Shown: one piece after another, positions 18,301 through 25,777 of the stretch
Numbering within the stretch: position 1 is the stretch's first letter
How the letters are laid out: each line of letters starts with the position of its first letter
Assembly: GCF_900113525.1 (NCBI RefSeq)
Contig: NZ_FOPP01000010.1
Coordinates: 62,001 to 126,000, forward strand
Reading direction: 5' to 3'
Length of the DNA stretch: 64,000 nucleotides
DNA from: Pedobacter insulae
GTDB lineage: Bacteria; Bacteroidota; Bacteroidia; Sphingobacteriales; Sphingobacteriaceae
Program-made: the position numbers and the translations under genes
The notes under the pieces: model-generated
Seen by the model: only the letters and a program-made list of their open reading frames with translations
Databases searched by the model: none
What the model was told of the DNA's origin: nothing

Positions 18301-18664
18301 ATGGTCTGCAACAAATCCACAGAACCAACCCACTATAGTGCTGAATAGGTGGCAAAAAGCAGACGATCAAACAATGATCCAACGATTCATAACCAAAACA
18401 TCGGTCGGTTACTCGGACGCAGCCGAATTAGGTGGTCTGAGTATCACTGATGCGTCATTTGTAAGGTTGCGCAACGTATCGTTTTCCTTCGATCTTCCCA
18501 AGCAGTGGATGAATTCAATAAAAGTAAAGAATGCCCAGATAGTTCTACAGGCACAGAATGTTTTTACCATAACAAAATACATTGGTCTAGATCCAGAAAC
18601 GCAAAGCCTTAGCAACCTTCCTCCATTGCGAAGTTGGGTACTTGGGGCAAGGATTAACCTTTAA
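15305..18664 (+). CDS. SusC/RagA-family TonB-dependent outer-membrane transporter with STN domain
   Basis: This is a 1119-residue protein. A signal region lies at about 33-58 and is followed by an STN domain (VTLRTKNAELSLVFAEIKKQ, about 60-115), which links it to FecR signalling. Next come a carboxypeptidase-regulatory-like domain (VKGKVMDENRQALSGATV, about 150-215), a plug with VQIRGRNSISNGTDPLYIID and the SusC signature YGSRGANGVILITTK (about 357-371), and the beta-barrel. The length is normal for the family. An internal ATG at 15413 gives a more typical signal peptide start. It acts with the next gene's SusD lipoprotein to import a ligand, probably a glycan or peptide, which I cannot identify. 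Confidence 0.95.
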   Translation: MNFFIRCNAFYDWLKQHNPHLLLKQIRINHPLKQIIMRVYLTAFIIGLAFMNVAANVRGQNVTLRTKNAELSLVFAEIKKQTGYLFWYRDDLLKNTKKVTLDLKNAELKEALDACIKNQPLTYTINDKTIVLKEKEKNFLDRVMDAFSSIDVKGKVMDENRQALSGATVKVKATTLQTITDANGEFYLENIAEDAIIEISYLGYITQEVKAKANLTITLQQVTSKLEEVEINAGYYKVKDRERTGSISRIDSEIISKQPVNNPLMAMQNRMTGVMITQQTGVPGGGFTVQIRGRNSISNGTDPLYIIDGVIFPSETLSGSTSNSIYVAANPLSTINTDDIESIEVLKDADATAIYGSRGANGVILITTKHSKSSSPQVNASVMQGVNQVANKMKLLNTEEYIAMRMEGLSNDGLQPASTEYDINGAWDKSRYTDWQEVLIGNRANTTNALVSASGGNDNNNYLLGGNYYKEGTVFLGDSRYERVGLHTSLGFGSSKSKLSAQFNGSYSHVAATTLRSDLTSLILLPPNFPSLLNQSGKINFENNTVINHPLAYTARTNQSGTNTFVASLTLNYKLSQGLNLKVSGGYTTISRNELGKSPASVLAPSNANYNSPLGRTAAYSDNFRNSLLVEPQVNYNGKVGPGKIDALAGLSIQESTSQLRTINGSGFSSDDLLENLASASTITVSELKYVQYRYIAGFARLNYSLADKYFINLTGRRDGSSRFGPGKKFAYFGAIGAAWVFSSESFFKNRLSFISFGKLRGSVGITGNDQIPDYQYLQLWNNSAGTYQGNQTLTPVRLGNPDYAWETNKKLEAALEIGFLKDRLRLETAYYRNRSSNQLVGNTLPLSASLQTIQANLPALVQNTGFEIDVKWNVIQNPKWSWSTSYNLTVPKNKLINYPGLAESNNYWRYAIGEPLSILKVYNTSINQSTGLYQFEDYNKDGRIDISDQYIIKYIGQYFYGALQNSIKYKQFNLDFTWSFTKQTGNNYMSGIFNAPGRWSATNPQNQPTIVLNRWQKADDQTMIQRFITKTSVGYSDAAELGGLSITDASFVRLRNVSFSFDLPKQWMNSIKVKNAQIVLQAQNVFTITKYIGLDPETQSLSNLPPLRSWVLGARINL

Positions 18665-18674
18665 TTTTTAAACT

Positions 18675-20036
18675 ATGAAACTTAAATCATTAATATTTGG
18701 AATTATTGCAATTTGCTTTTGTTCCTGTGAAAAATTCTTACAAATAGGCCCTCCAAAGCAGAGTCTCGTACAATCGGAAATATTTAAAACAGATGAACTA
18801 GCGACAACCGCAATTACAGGTATCTATAGTCAAATGGCATTGACCGGATATGCCTCTGGCAACGGAGGAAGTATATCTGTTATCACAGGGCTTAGTGCTG
18901 ATGACCTAGTTGGTTATGTAACAACCCTTAATTTTTATGAGAATGACATTCCCACTACAAACACCACAATCACAACATTATGGCAAAGTCCTTACAAATC
19001 TATTTATTCAGCAAATGCAGTTCTTGAGGGCTTATCATCTCCAAATGGTGTCTCAGAACCTATTAAAGCCCAACTAAGGGGAGAAGCGCTATTTGTAAGA
19101 GCATTTGCAAATTTTTGCCTTGTTAATTTATTTGGTCCTGTTCCGCTAAATCTAAATACCGACTATCGCATCATGGCGGTAGAACCGCGTTCTTCGGTTG
19201 ACGTAATATATCAGCAGATAGTTAAAGATCTTAGAGAGGCAGAAGGTTTGCTTCCTGAAAACTATGTTACAACGGAACGTGTGCGCCCAAATAAAAGTGC
19301 GGTGCAGGCATTGCTGGCAAGAGTGTATCTGTATAATGAAGATTGGGCGAATGCCGATAAATATGCAAGTATGGTAATTGCCAAAACAGCTACATACAAA
19401 CTTGTAGCGTATGATGACATATTCCTCAAAAACAGCCAGGAAGCTATTTGGCAGCTCGTACCAACCGCTGGCGGAAATACTGCTGATGGTAGTGTAATGA
19501 TCTTGACTGCAACTCCTACGTTTGCATCTCTGCGCCCAGACTTTGTTCAAAATGCATTTGAGGCAAATGATAAAAGAAAAGCTGCTTGGGTTAGAACCTA
19601 CACAAATACTACAGGGACTTATTACTATCCATTCAAGTATAAGGTTAAAACTTCCTCAACCATATCTGAATATAGCATGATTTTTAGACTTGCAGAGCAA
19701 TATCTAATACGTGCGGAAGCTAGAGGGCACTTAAATCAGTTAAGTTCAGCCATTGACGATATTGATCAAATCCGAAGCAGAGCAGGTTTATCATTGATTA
19801 AAAACATTAATCCTTCGATTTCTCAATCTAATCTTTTGCAGGCTATTGAAAACGAAAGACGGGTTGAGCTTTTTGCCGAATGGGGGCATAGGTGGTTCGA
19901 TATAAAACGGAGTGGAAAAGCTGATCAAATATTGGCACCTATCAAAGCCAAATGGCAATCAACCGATCAACTATATCCCATACCAAGCGCTGAAATTACC
20001 CGCAATAAAAGTCTGGTACAAAATAAAGGATATTAA
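18675..20036 (+). CDS. SusD/RagB-family outer-membrane lipoprotein
   Basis: This 453-residue protein has a signal peptide ending in a lipobox-like CFCSC before EKFLQIGPP, typical of SusD proteins. The central TPR-like region contains LRGEALFVRAFANFCLVNLFGPVPL (about residues 135-160) and AVQALLARVYLYNEDWANADKYA. The C-terminus has RVELFAEWGHRWFDIKRSG and then YPIPSAEI, both hallmarks of the family. It lies 10 bases after SusC and forms the lid that captures substrate for the SusC channel. The ligand class is not shown by the sequence. Confidence 0.95.
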   Translation: MKLKSLIFGIIAICFCSCEKFLQIGPPKQSLVQSEIFKTDELATTAITGIYSQMALTGYASGNGGSISVITGLSADDLVGYVTTLNFYENDIPTTNTTITTLWQSPYKSIYSANAVLEGLSSPNGVSEPIKAQLRGEALFVRAFANFCLVNLFGPVPLNLNTDYRIMAVEPRSSVDVIYQQIVKDLREAEGLLPENYVTTERVRPNKSAVQALLARVYLYNEDWANADKYASMVIAKTATYKLVAYDDIFLKNSQEAIWQLVPTAGGNTADGSVMILTATPTFASLRPDFVQNAFEANDKRKAAWVRTYTNTTGTYYYPFKYKVKTSSTISEYSMIFRLAEQYLIRAEARGHLNQLSSAIDDIDQIRSRAGLSLIKNINPSISQSNLLQAIENERRVELFAEWGHRWFDIKRSGKADQILAPIKAKWQSTDQLYPIPSAEITRNKSLVQNKGY

Positions 20037-20037
20037 A

Positions 20038-21504
20038 ATGAGCAAGATACAACATACAATTTTAGTACTAATAAGCATTGTTTCATCTTTTCAATGCCTG
20101 GCATTTTACGAAGGTGGAGCGAAATTCACAGCACAACTCAACTATACAAAACCTCCTGATAGTTTAATTGTGAAAACCTTTACCAAGAACTGGACATACT
20201 CTGACTATCCGGTGTCATACTTTAAAGCATATCAGAAAGGCAAGTTTCGCTTTGAATTGGAAGAATTTAAGAAACCTGTCATGATCATGATCACAATAAA
20301 GCAAGGAAATAAAAGGTTATCCTATAGTTATTTTATGGAGCACACAGATAATGTAAACTTCGAAGTATTTAGAAACAATCAAAGAGATTCAATTGCTTTC
20401 TCTGGGAATGGATCAGAAAAGTACAACCTAGTGAATCAACTAGAAGACGAGTTTAAAGAATATTTTAGTGAAAGAAGTAAACTCAAATTAACGATTACAG
20501 AAAATCTTGAAAGTGCTTTAGAGAAGTATGCACAAATGGTGCAAGACTACAACGGTAGGAAACAAGAGCATATTGAAAAATCTAATCTATCCCCGGAAAT
20601 GAAAGAACTCATTAATTTGCAATTTGCCAATTATTATGGTGACTGGTCATGGTTGCTCTCCAATCTGTTTGTTTTCAAGAAGACTAGTCAGGAAGTCAGA
20701 GATCAGATACGGGCTTCATATTTGAAATTTAGTCCAATTTTCACTCAACTGCCTACTGCCGGTAGTATAAATTGCCATAGATACATAGGAGCGTTGTTTG
20801 ATCGGGTTCGAGCAGATAGATTGATGGGAAATAACGTTGGGTCGATACCGTTAGAACAGTATTATCATGCTATCACAAATCAGTATAGCGGTCCCGTCAG
20901 AGAGCGTTTACTAGCCGAATTTTTTATGAGCAATTATACTTTACAAAATATAACTTCTAGTGCAAGCCTTTCTTTTGATTCGTTGGTCGCTGACGCCCGA
21001 AGGTACCTTGGCAAATCTGAACTTCTTTCTGAAGCATTAGACTATAGAAGCAGATTGAAAAGAGGGAATAAACTTACTGAGCCAACTTTTACTGACTTAC
21101 TTGGTAATCCTTTTAACCTGGAAACCCTAACAGGAAAAGTTTTATTAATTAAAGTTTGGGCAACTGGTTGCGGTGGATGCATGGACTTTGAGAGGAGATT
21201 AATCCAGGATATCAGCCCTTCTTTCGAGGGAGAACAGCAATTTAAAGTCGTATCTATAAACGTTGATAAAAGGACGGAAAATTGGATTAATAGCCTAAAT
21301 ACTGGTAAATATAGTACAAGAAGGCATCTTAATCTAAATACGGGTGGACAAGGCTTGTCCCATCCCTTTTTAAAGCAGCTCAATGTAAATGCATTGCCAT
21401 TTGTGCTTATTGTCGATAAAAAAGGCAATATCTATCAGAAACTTGATCTGTCAATAGAGAACAATGATATTATCAAAGTTATCTCTTCTGCGATAAAAGA
21501 ATGA
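20038..21504 (+). CDS. TlpA-like thioredoxin-domain protein, exported
   Basis: I use the ATG at 20038, one base after the SusD stop, which gives MSKIQHTILVLISIVSSFQCLA, a good signal peptide; the frame is open farther upstream, inside SusD. The product is 488 residues. The first 340 residues form an uncharacterised helical domain. The C-terminal thioredoxin fold has LTGKVLLIKVWATGCGGCMD with the redox pair CGGC (about residues 380-383), and LPFVLIVDKKGNIYQ near the end. Such proteins act as periplasmic disulfide reductants or isomerases. It is the last gene of the uptake operon and converges on the minus-strand cluster, only 40 bases away. Confidence 0.88.
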   Translation: MSKIQHTILVLISIVSSFQCLAFYEGGAKFTAQLNYTKPPDSLIVKTFTKNWTYSDYPVSYFKAYQKGKFRFELEEFKKPVMIMITIKQGNKRLSYSYFMEHTDNVNFEVFRNNQRDSIAFSGNGSEKYNLVNQLEDEFKEYFSERSKLKLTITENLESALEKYAQMVQDYNGRKQEHIEKSNLSPEMKELINLQFANYYGDWSWLLSNLFVFKKTSQEVRDQIRASYLKFSPIFTQLPTAGSINCHRYIGALFDRVRADRLMGNNVGSIPLEQYYHAITNQYSGPVRERLLAEFFMSNYTLQNITSSASLSFDSLVADARRYLGKSELLSEALDYRSRLKRGNKLTEPTFTDLLGNPFNLETLTGKVLLIKVWATGCGGCMDFERRLIQDISPSFEGEQQFKVVSINVDKRTENWINSLNTGKYSTRRHLNLNTGGQGLSHPFLKQLNVNALPFVLIVDKKGNIYQKLDLSIENNDIIKVISSAIKE

Positions 21505-21544
21505 TCTCTGCAAGGTTAAGCGACCACCCTGATGCATTGTAATT

Positions 21545-22615
21545 TCACCATTGGGATTCTTTAATGTCATATGAGATAAGGTAGTTGCCGTACAGAGCGT
21601 TAAGCTTCCTATTATCGATGGAAAAGTCTCGGATTTTAAAACCCTTATAAAAAGGCAGGGAAAAACTATAAAGGTATTTCCCTGCTTTGATGTCATAGAC
21701 ATCAATAAATTGTTTCTTTCTTATAAACTGTAACGGTTCATTTTCTGCCTTTAAAGCTGAAAGGATAAATAATTTATTTTTGTCCATAGCAAAAAAGTAG
21801 TTAACAGAACTTCGAGAAGTACGCATGCTAGTATGTTTCTCAGTTATACCCTGTGATGTATGCTTTTGGTGAATTTGTGTAATTATTCTTGCTGTAGAGA
21901 TTGTATCAATGGTTTTAATCACTGAGATTTTACTAAGGTTTGTATCCATTTTTAATACCTCTCCTCTATAATAGAACATGTACAACAAGCTGGATGACTC
22001 TTTATTATATCGCATCCACCCATCCGTACAGAAATAGCCATCTACTTGTTTTGGAAGTGTTAAACTTGCTGTCACCACAGCTGATGTTACCAGCTCAATC
22101 CGGCAAATTTCTCTCTGCTTAATTTGACCATATTTTTTAATGGCACGTACAATAATCGTTTGCGGTGAAATAGCGTGAGACTGGTCAAAGATAAGCCCTG
22201 GTACCTTAAAGTACTCCGAAACACCATTTGGCTTTATTCTTAGCACTTCACCAGCGGAGTTGGTTAGGAAGATAACCGAATCTGCTATTGTGCAATTAGA
22301 AAATCTCGTATTCAAATTGTAAGCAGGCAATACTTCGATATTTCTTACAGATAGTATACCATCTAGCCGTCTTATTTCTAGAAGCTGGTTGCATTTTTTG
22401 AATGTCTTTAATATGATCCGATCATCATTTTGGTCCTCATGAAAAAAATAGTTCTTATTAGCTACATCTATTATAGTATCTAACTTTGAGTCCAGTTTGA
22501 TTATTGAACGTGAAAATCCATTATGACGTTTATCTACAACATTGTATAAAAAGATGGAAGTTATCACTAGGATAACAACGGCTATTATTAATATGATACT
22601 TAATTTTTTTTTCAT
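21545..22615 (-). CDS. Membrane-anchored or exported propeller-like protein
   Basis: This 356-residue protein has an N-terminal hydrophobic segment, LSIILIIAVVILVITSIFLY (about residues 5-24), followed by a beta-rich body with repeated strand patterns (SDSVIFLTNSAGEVLRIKPNG-like blades). It ends KIRDFSIDNRKLNALYGNYLISYDI. This resembles the six-bladed propeller proteins that accompany small exported peptides in Bacteroidota, but no blade signature is certain. It is the last gene of the leftward cluster, 39 bases after the small peptide gene. A strong hairpin (22622-22647) lies between them, ending 7 bases before its ATG. Confidence 0.65.
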   Translation of the reverse strand: MKKKLSIILIIAVVILVITSIFLYNVVDKRHNGFSRSIIKLDSKLDTIIDVANKNYFFHEDQNDDRIILKTFKKCNQLLEIRRLDGILSVRNIEVLPAYNLNTRFSNCTIADSVIFLTNSAGEVLRIKPNGVSEYFKVPGLIFDQSHAISPQTIIVRAIKKYGQIKQREICRIELVTSAVVTASLTLPKQVDGYFCTDGWMRYNKESSSLLYMFYYRGEVLKMDTNLSKISVIKTIDTISTARIITQIHQKHTSQGITEKHTSMRTSRSSVNYFFAMDKNKLFILSALKAENEPLQFIRKKQFIDVYDIKAGKYLYSFSLPFYKGFKIRDFSIDNRKLNALYGNYLISYDIKESQW

Positions 22616-22621
22616 AAAGAA

Positions 22622-22647
22622 GTGCTGCCTGCAATGACAGGCAGCAC
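22622..22647 (-). terminator. Intercistronic hairpin between the peptide and propeller genes
   Basis: GTGCTGCCTG and CAGGCAGCAC form a perfect 10-bp stem with a 6-base loop. On the minus strand it is followed by only a short, broken T run (TTCTTT) and then the next ATG. It could partly terminate transcription or protect the upstream mRNA end, so that the small peptide is made in excess over the propeller protein. Confidence 0.55.
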
Positions 22648-22654
22648 ATAGAAT

Positions 22655-22897
22655 TTAGTTTTCGTCAAATGATAGGCCTTCAACTTCGCTGGTTGGGATG
22701 CGGTTTTGAGGACCCTGGAGTTCCGGATCAGGCTCGCTGTAAAGCTCGATGATTTCGCATGAGGTTGTACTTCCACTACAGTCCACTTCGTCCCCGTTAG
22801 AGTTATAATAAGGAGGAGCAGCCATTTTTGTAGCGGCAATTGCTCCACCAACGGCTAATGTGGCAAGAACTGCCAGTGTTAAAATTTGTTTTTTCAT
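22655..22897 (-). CDS. Small exported peptide with two cysteines (DUF6520/NVEALA-like)
   Basis: From the ATG at 22895-22897 the product is 80 residues. A basic start, MKKQ, and a hydrophobic stretch LTLAVLATLAVGGAIAA form a signal peptide. The mature peptide is about 55 residues, contains DCSGSTTSC (two Cys seven residues apart), and is acidic at the C-terminus (SEVEGLSFDEN). This pattern resembles short Bacteroidota peptides annotated DUF6520 or NVEALA, which have no known function. The frame is open upstream to 23038, but that part overlaps the MauE-like gene. The nearby redox-type membrane protein (MauE-like) suggests a disulfide in the peptide; that is an inference. Confidence 0.75.
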   Translation of the reverse strand: MKKQILTLAVLATLAVGGAIAATKMAAPPYYNSNGDEVDCSGSTTSCEIIELYSEPDPELQGPQNRIPTSEVEGLSFDEN

Positions 22898-22937
22898 AAA
22901 TTTGTTTGTTAATTTTAAAAGAAATGTGCCTACTCTT

Positions 22938-23414
22938 TTACAGGTTTTCGGCAACCCCTGTTCCTTGGCCAAAGAATATCGTATGCGAATAAGCTTCGTA
23001 TTTTTTTTTGTTGCGATGGGTCTGTAAAAAAATGCCAATCACTGGCAGAATGGTAAAAGTTATATTAAAGATCAGGTGCTCATGCCAACCCATCTTATCC
23101 AGTATCCCTCCACAAGAGCATGGCACGCGTTCTGCAAAATTCAGAATTACCACAATGTAACCCGTGAACATTGCCATCAGCCCATACGATGCATAAAGGC
23201 CGATAAGCAATGTTTTAGGATGAAAAAGCAATAGCACTATAACAATTTCTATAGCTGGTATGAACCATGCTATGAAACCAGCATAACCTATTAGTATGGG
23301 AGACTGTCCGATCTGGACAGTGAATTTTTGGTAGTCTAATAGCTTATTGGCTGCTGCGTAAATGAAGAGCAGAACAAGTGAGTATGAAATGATTTTGACA
23401 ACAGTTGGGTTCAT
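22938..23414 (-). CDS. MauE/DoxX-like redox-associated membrane protein
   Basis: From the ATG at 23412-23414 the protein has 158 residues: MNPTVVKIISYSLVLLFIYAAANKLLDY, then further hydrophobic helices around residues 40-60, 70-95 and 115-135. The AANKLLDY motif after helix 1, and the pair PCSCGG near residue 105, are typical of MauE/DoxX-type proteins. These are thought to pass electrons to periplasmic thiol partners. A TTG start at 23441 is possible but unlikely. The iterated 21-bp repeats at 23472-23527 lie 60-115 bases upstream, so this gene is probably controlled there. The small two-cysteine peptide gene follows after 40 bases. Confidence 0.8.
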   Translation of the reverse strand: MNPTVVKIISYSLVLLFIYAAANKLLDYQKFTVQIGQSPILIGYAGFIAWFIPAIEIVIVLLLFHPKTLLIGLYASYGLMAMFTGYIVVILNFAERVPCSCGGILDKMGWHEHLIFNITFTILPVIGIFLQTHRNKKKYEAYSHTIFFGQGTGVAENL

Positions 23415-23471
23415 AATAAATTGGGTTTTATTATAAAACAAATCTATAGTAACATTGCTGGCATAGACTTA

Positions 23472-23527
23472 TGAATTCTGACCAATTTATTGTGAATTGT
23501 GACCAATATATTGTGAATTCTGACCAA
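23472..23527. repeat. Three-copy 21-bp iterated operator candidate
   Basis: A 14-bp core, TGAATTCTGACCAA, occurs at 23472-23485 and 23514-23527. A one-base variant, TGAATTGTGACCAA, occurs at 23493-23506. The copies are exactly 21 bases apart (two helical turns), so all lie on one face of the DNA. They sit between the AraC-type regulator gene (ending at 23544) and the MauE-like gene start (23414). This is a typical arrangement for an activator binding cooperatively to direct repeats. Confidence 0.75.
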
Positions 23528-23543
23528 CGTGGTTTTTACATAT

Positions 23544-23885
23544 CTATTTAGCTGTCTCATCAAAATTTTTGACGATGCAGCTCGGTGTTGCGCCAAAGTA
23601 ATTGGTGAACGCATGAGTAAAATTAGAAAGGTCATTGTACCCAACCATCAACGAGATGTCGGTAATAGAATGTCGTCTTTCTTTAAGCATTAACATTGCT
23701 CGTTCCATACGTTGCTTTAAAATAAACTTGTAGAGTGGTATACTGTATTGCTTTTTGAATTGTTTGCGCAGAGTTGAAATGCTGACACAATAGTTGTCCG
23801 CAATTACAGATATTGAAAGCGTCTCATCCAAATGACCTTCGATGAATTCTTTCAGTGCAACGATATGATCATGTACAACGCGCAT
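23544..23885 (-). CDS. AraC-family regulator, DNA-binding domain only
   Basis: The 113-residue protein is just the two helix-turn-helix motifs of an AraC protein: LSISVIADNYCVSISTLRKQFKKQ (first) and HSITDISLMVGYNDLSNFTHAFTNYFG (second), ending PSCIVKNF in place of the more usual P-x-x-Y-R end. There is no N-terminal sensing domain, so it is shorter than most AraC proteins. Its start lies 3 bases after the histidine kinase stop, making it the last gene of the two-component operon. The input may therefore come through that kinase. The direct repeats just downstream at 23472-23527 are its likely targets. Confidence 0.85.
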   Translation of the reverse strand: MRVVHDHIVALKEFIEGHLDETLSISVIADNYCVSISTLRKQFKKQYSIPLYKFILKQRMERAMLMLKERRHSITDISLMVGYNDLSNFTHAFTNYFGATPSCIVKNFDETAK

Positions 23886-23887
23886 CG

Positions 23888-24655
23888 CTAAACAGTCATT
23901 TGTAATGTTATTTTAGTTCCGTTCCTTTCTTCGGAACTGATATCAAACCGAGCATTGATAATGGCAGCCCTGTTGCGCATATTGGTAATGCCATGCGTTA
24001 CTGCTCCATAAATCTGTTCCCTGTTGAGCCCGCTCCCATTGTCTTCTATGGAAAGGATAAATTTTCCATTGGAATGCAACATAGAAACAATTATGAAAGA
24101 AGCCATTGCATGCTTGTGTATGTTTGCTATCGCCTCCTGCGCAATACGATATACAATGATCTTTACATCTTCTGTAAGGTGGGGTTCGTCTGCAAAATCC
24201 AGTTCATAATCAATATTGTCGAGCCTCTTAGCTTCTTCCAGCTCTCTTTCTATAAGATTGACCAGGCTTTGTGAGCGAAGGTACTCCAGATTCATTGAGC
24301 TGGTCAGTTGTGAAGCATCATCGAAAAGCTCATCGAGCAGTTCGCTGATCTCATCGAAATCAGTTGCCGGACTTTTCCCGTATTGTTTCCTGGCCATTCC
24401 AAACATATGCTTAATATGCAGGGTCTGTTGCTGAACTTTGTTATGGAACCGGGTAGACAATTCCTTAAGGTATCTCTCGTGCTCACTTACCATAGATTTA
24501 TTCCACTCCATCAGGCGAATGTTCTCCGCAGAATATTCTTCTCCTTTACGGTTGCGGAACAGGTATACCACATATACAAAAACTGCGGTAAGCAATAAAA
24601 GTATTGTTGTAAAAGCAGCGACTAAAAGCAACAGGGTCTTATTGTCCAAATTCAT
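23888..24655 (-). CDS. Sensor histidine kinase (NarX/DesK-type ATPase)
   Basis: This 255-residue protein has one membrane segment at about 8-33 and a helical region with STRFHNKVQQQTLHIKHM, where a His in the RFHN segment is a candidate phosphorylation site. A HATPase domain follows: QEAIANIHKHA (N box), IEDNGSGLN (G1) and GITNMRNRAAIINARF (G2). The order and short length fit the kinase subfamily paired with LuxR-type response regulators, and such a regulator starts the same operon. No large periplasmic domain is present, so sensing may depend on the neighbouring membrane protein. Confidence 0.88.
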   Translation of the reverse strand: MNLDNKTLLLLVAAFTTILLLLTAVFVYVVYLFRNRKGEEYSAENIRLMEWNKSMVSEHERYLKELSTRFHNKVQQQTLHIKHMFGMARKQYGKSPATDFDEISELLDELFDDASQLTSSMNLEYLRSQSLVNLIERELEEAKRLDNIDYELDFADEPHLTEDVKIIVYRIAQEAIANIHKHAMASFIIVSMLHSNGKFILSIEDNGSGLNREQIYGAVTHGITNMRNRAAIINARFDISSEERNGTKITLQMTV

Positions 24656-24659
24656 GGTG

Positions 24660-25298
24660 TTATTGATTTAATCGGGGAGTAAAATGAAATACAAGAGCTA
24701 TAATGGAGTAACATACTACGTTGCTTGCAATATGTCCGGCATTGAGTATAAGCGCATAGTTCAGGTTAGATTGCACAAAGGTATTGAACACCTGAAGGCT
24801 TAAAAGGTTAAACATCCAATAAAGAAGCAGTGCTGATGAAATCCAGAAGAGCGCAAAACGGCTGAGCTTTGTTACTCCATCCTTTTTATAAAGAAAAATC
24901 AGGCTGTACAAAGCAAGGCTGATAACAACCAGACCGCTCCATAAAAGAAAATTGCTGTTGATCAGGTCAGATTCCTGGAGCCAGTAATAGTTATAAATGC
25001 CAAAAATCAAACTGATCAGGGCAAGCACGATTCCTGTAACCGGCTTTTTCAGGCTATGTCCGAAGTATATGAAAACAATAACTGCTTGTACAATATCAGC
25101 GAAATTATAAAGCTGGGTATTGTTTCCTGTATGGTATTCCATTATGAGTGCTCCGACTTCGCCAATAAATACGAGTAACACAAACACATAGAAAATCTTC
25201 AGCGATGGCTGCATGACGTGCCAATTCATTCCGCCAGCGATAAGACAAAAGATCAGGCAGAAAAGATAGATGCCGTAAAATATAAAATTGAGATACAT
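24660..25298 (-). CDS. Polytopic membrane protein, possible sensor partner
   Basis: This 212-residue protein has six to seven hydrophobic helices across its length (first at about 5-22, last at about 185-205) and short loops. No transport or enzyme motif is seen. It lies 4 bases after the kinase start on the coding strand (upstream in transcription) and 5 bases after the lipoprotein gene. The tight packing suggests that it works with the kinase, perhaps as the membrane sensing module that the kinase lacks. That role is an inference from context. The family is not known to me. Confidence 0.7.
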   Translation of the reverse strand: MYLNFIFYGIYLFCLIFCLIAGGMNWHVMQPSLKIFYVFVLLVFIGEVGALIMEYHTGNNTQLYNFADIVQAVIVFIYFGHSLKKPVTGIVLALISLIFGIYNYYWLQESDLINSNFLLWSGLVVISLALYSLIFLYKKDGVTKLSRFALFWISSALLLYWMFNLLSLQVFNTFVQSNLNYALILNAGHIASNVVCYSIIALVFHFTPRLNQ

Positions 25299-25303
25299 AT
25301 ATA

Positions 25304-25771
25304 CTAGTGTTTACTGGCTACCTCTATAAGGCAAACGGGCGGACAAGGTTTAGCGCGGTCCATTGCCCATGTCGAATTGTAGTTGACCGTTCCGCCATCA
25401 TTGTTAACGCCAGTCATTATAATTGTTAAGGCCGCAGGAGAGTAACCGGCAGGCACTCCGTAATTGCCGTTATTGATATATTCAGTGGTATGGGCCAGAG
25501 AAATTTTCATTTTTTTAATGTCGGTATTCGTAAGATAATCGCGTAAGGCATCTGCATCAACAGTCCAATAATTGAGGTCGGTATCTGCATCACCACCCAG
25601 ACTGGCAATATAGCTGGATGTCATTTCATCAGCAGTATCTACAGGAACAAAGAAACTGTCTATTGGTGTGACCGAATTTACATGCTGTTTATCTGTGCTG
25701 TCCTGTTTTGTCGTGCATGCATAGCATACTGAAAGTGTGAGAATAAAATAAATGTGTCTTTTCATATTCAT
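25304..25771 (-). CDS. Lipoprotein of the two-component operon
   Basis: This 155-residue protein starts MNMKRHIYFILTLSVCYACTTK. CYAC, with the second Cys at residue 19, is a lipobox. The mature part contains SFFVPVDTADEMTSSYIASL, an acidic middle, and near the end AKPCPPVC, a Cys pair that could form a disulfide. No enzyme motif is recognised. It lies 6 bases after the response regulator gene and 5 bases before the membrane protein gene, so it belongs to the signalling operon. It could be a ligand-binding accessory. A start at the second Met (25765) is equally possible. Confidence 0.7.
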   Translation of the reverse strand: MNMKRHIYFILTLSVCYACTTKQDSTDKQHVNSVTPIDSFFVPVDTADEMTSSYIASLGGDADTDLNYWTVDADALRDYLTNTDIKKMKISLAHTTEYINNGNYGVPAGYSPAALTIIMTGVNNDGGTVNYNSTWAMDRAKPCPPVCLIEVASKH

Positions 25772-25777
25772 ATTTGA

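Noticed and set aside
23444..23644. 66-codon minus-strand frame with a repeated VRIHN-type peptide
   Set aside because: The repeat is the translation of the 21-bp DNA iterons, and the frame overlaps the AraC gene.
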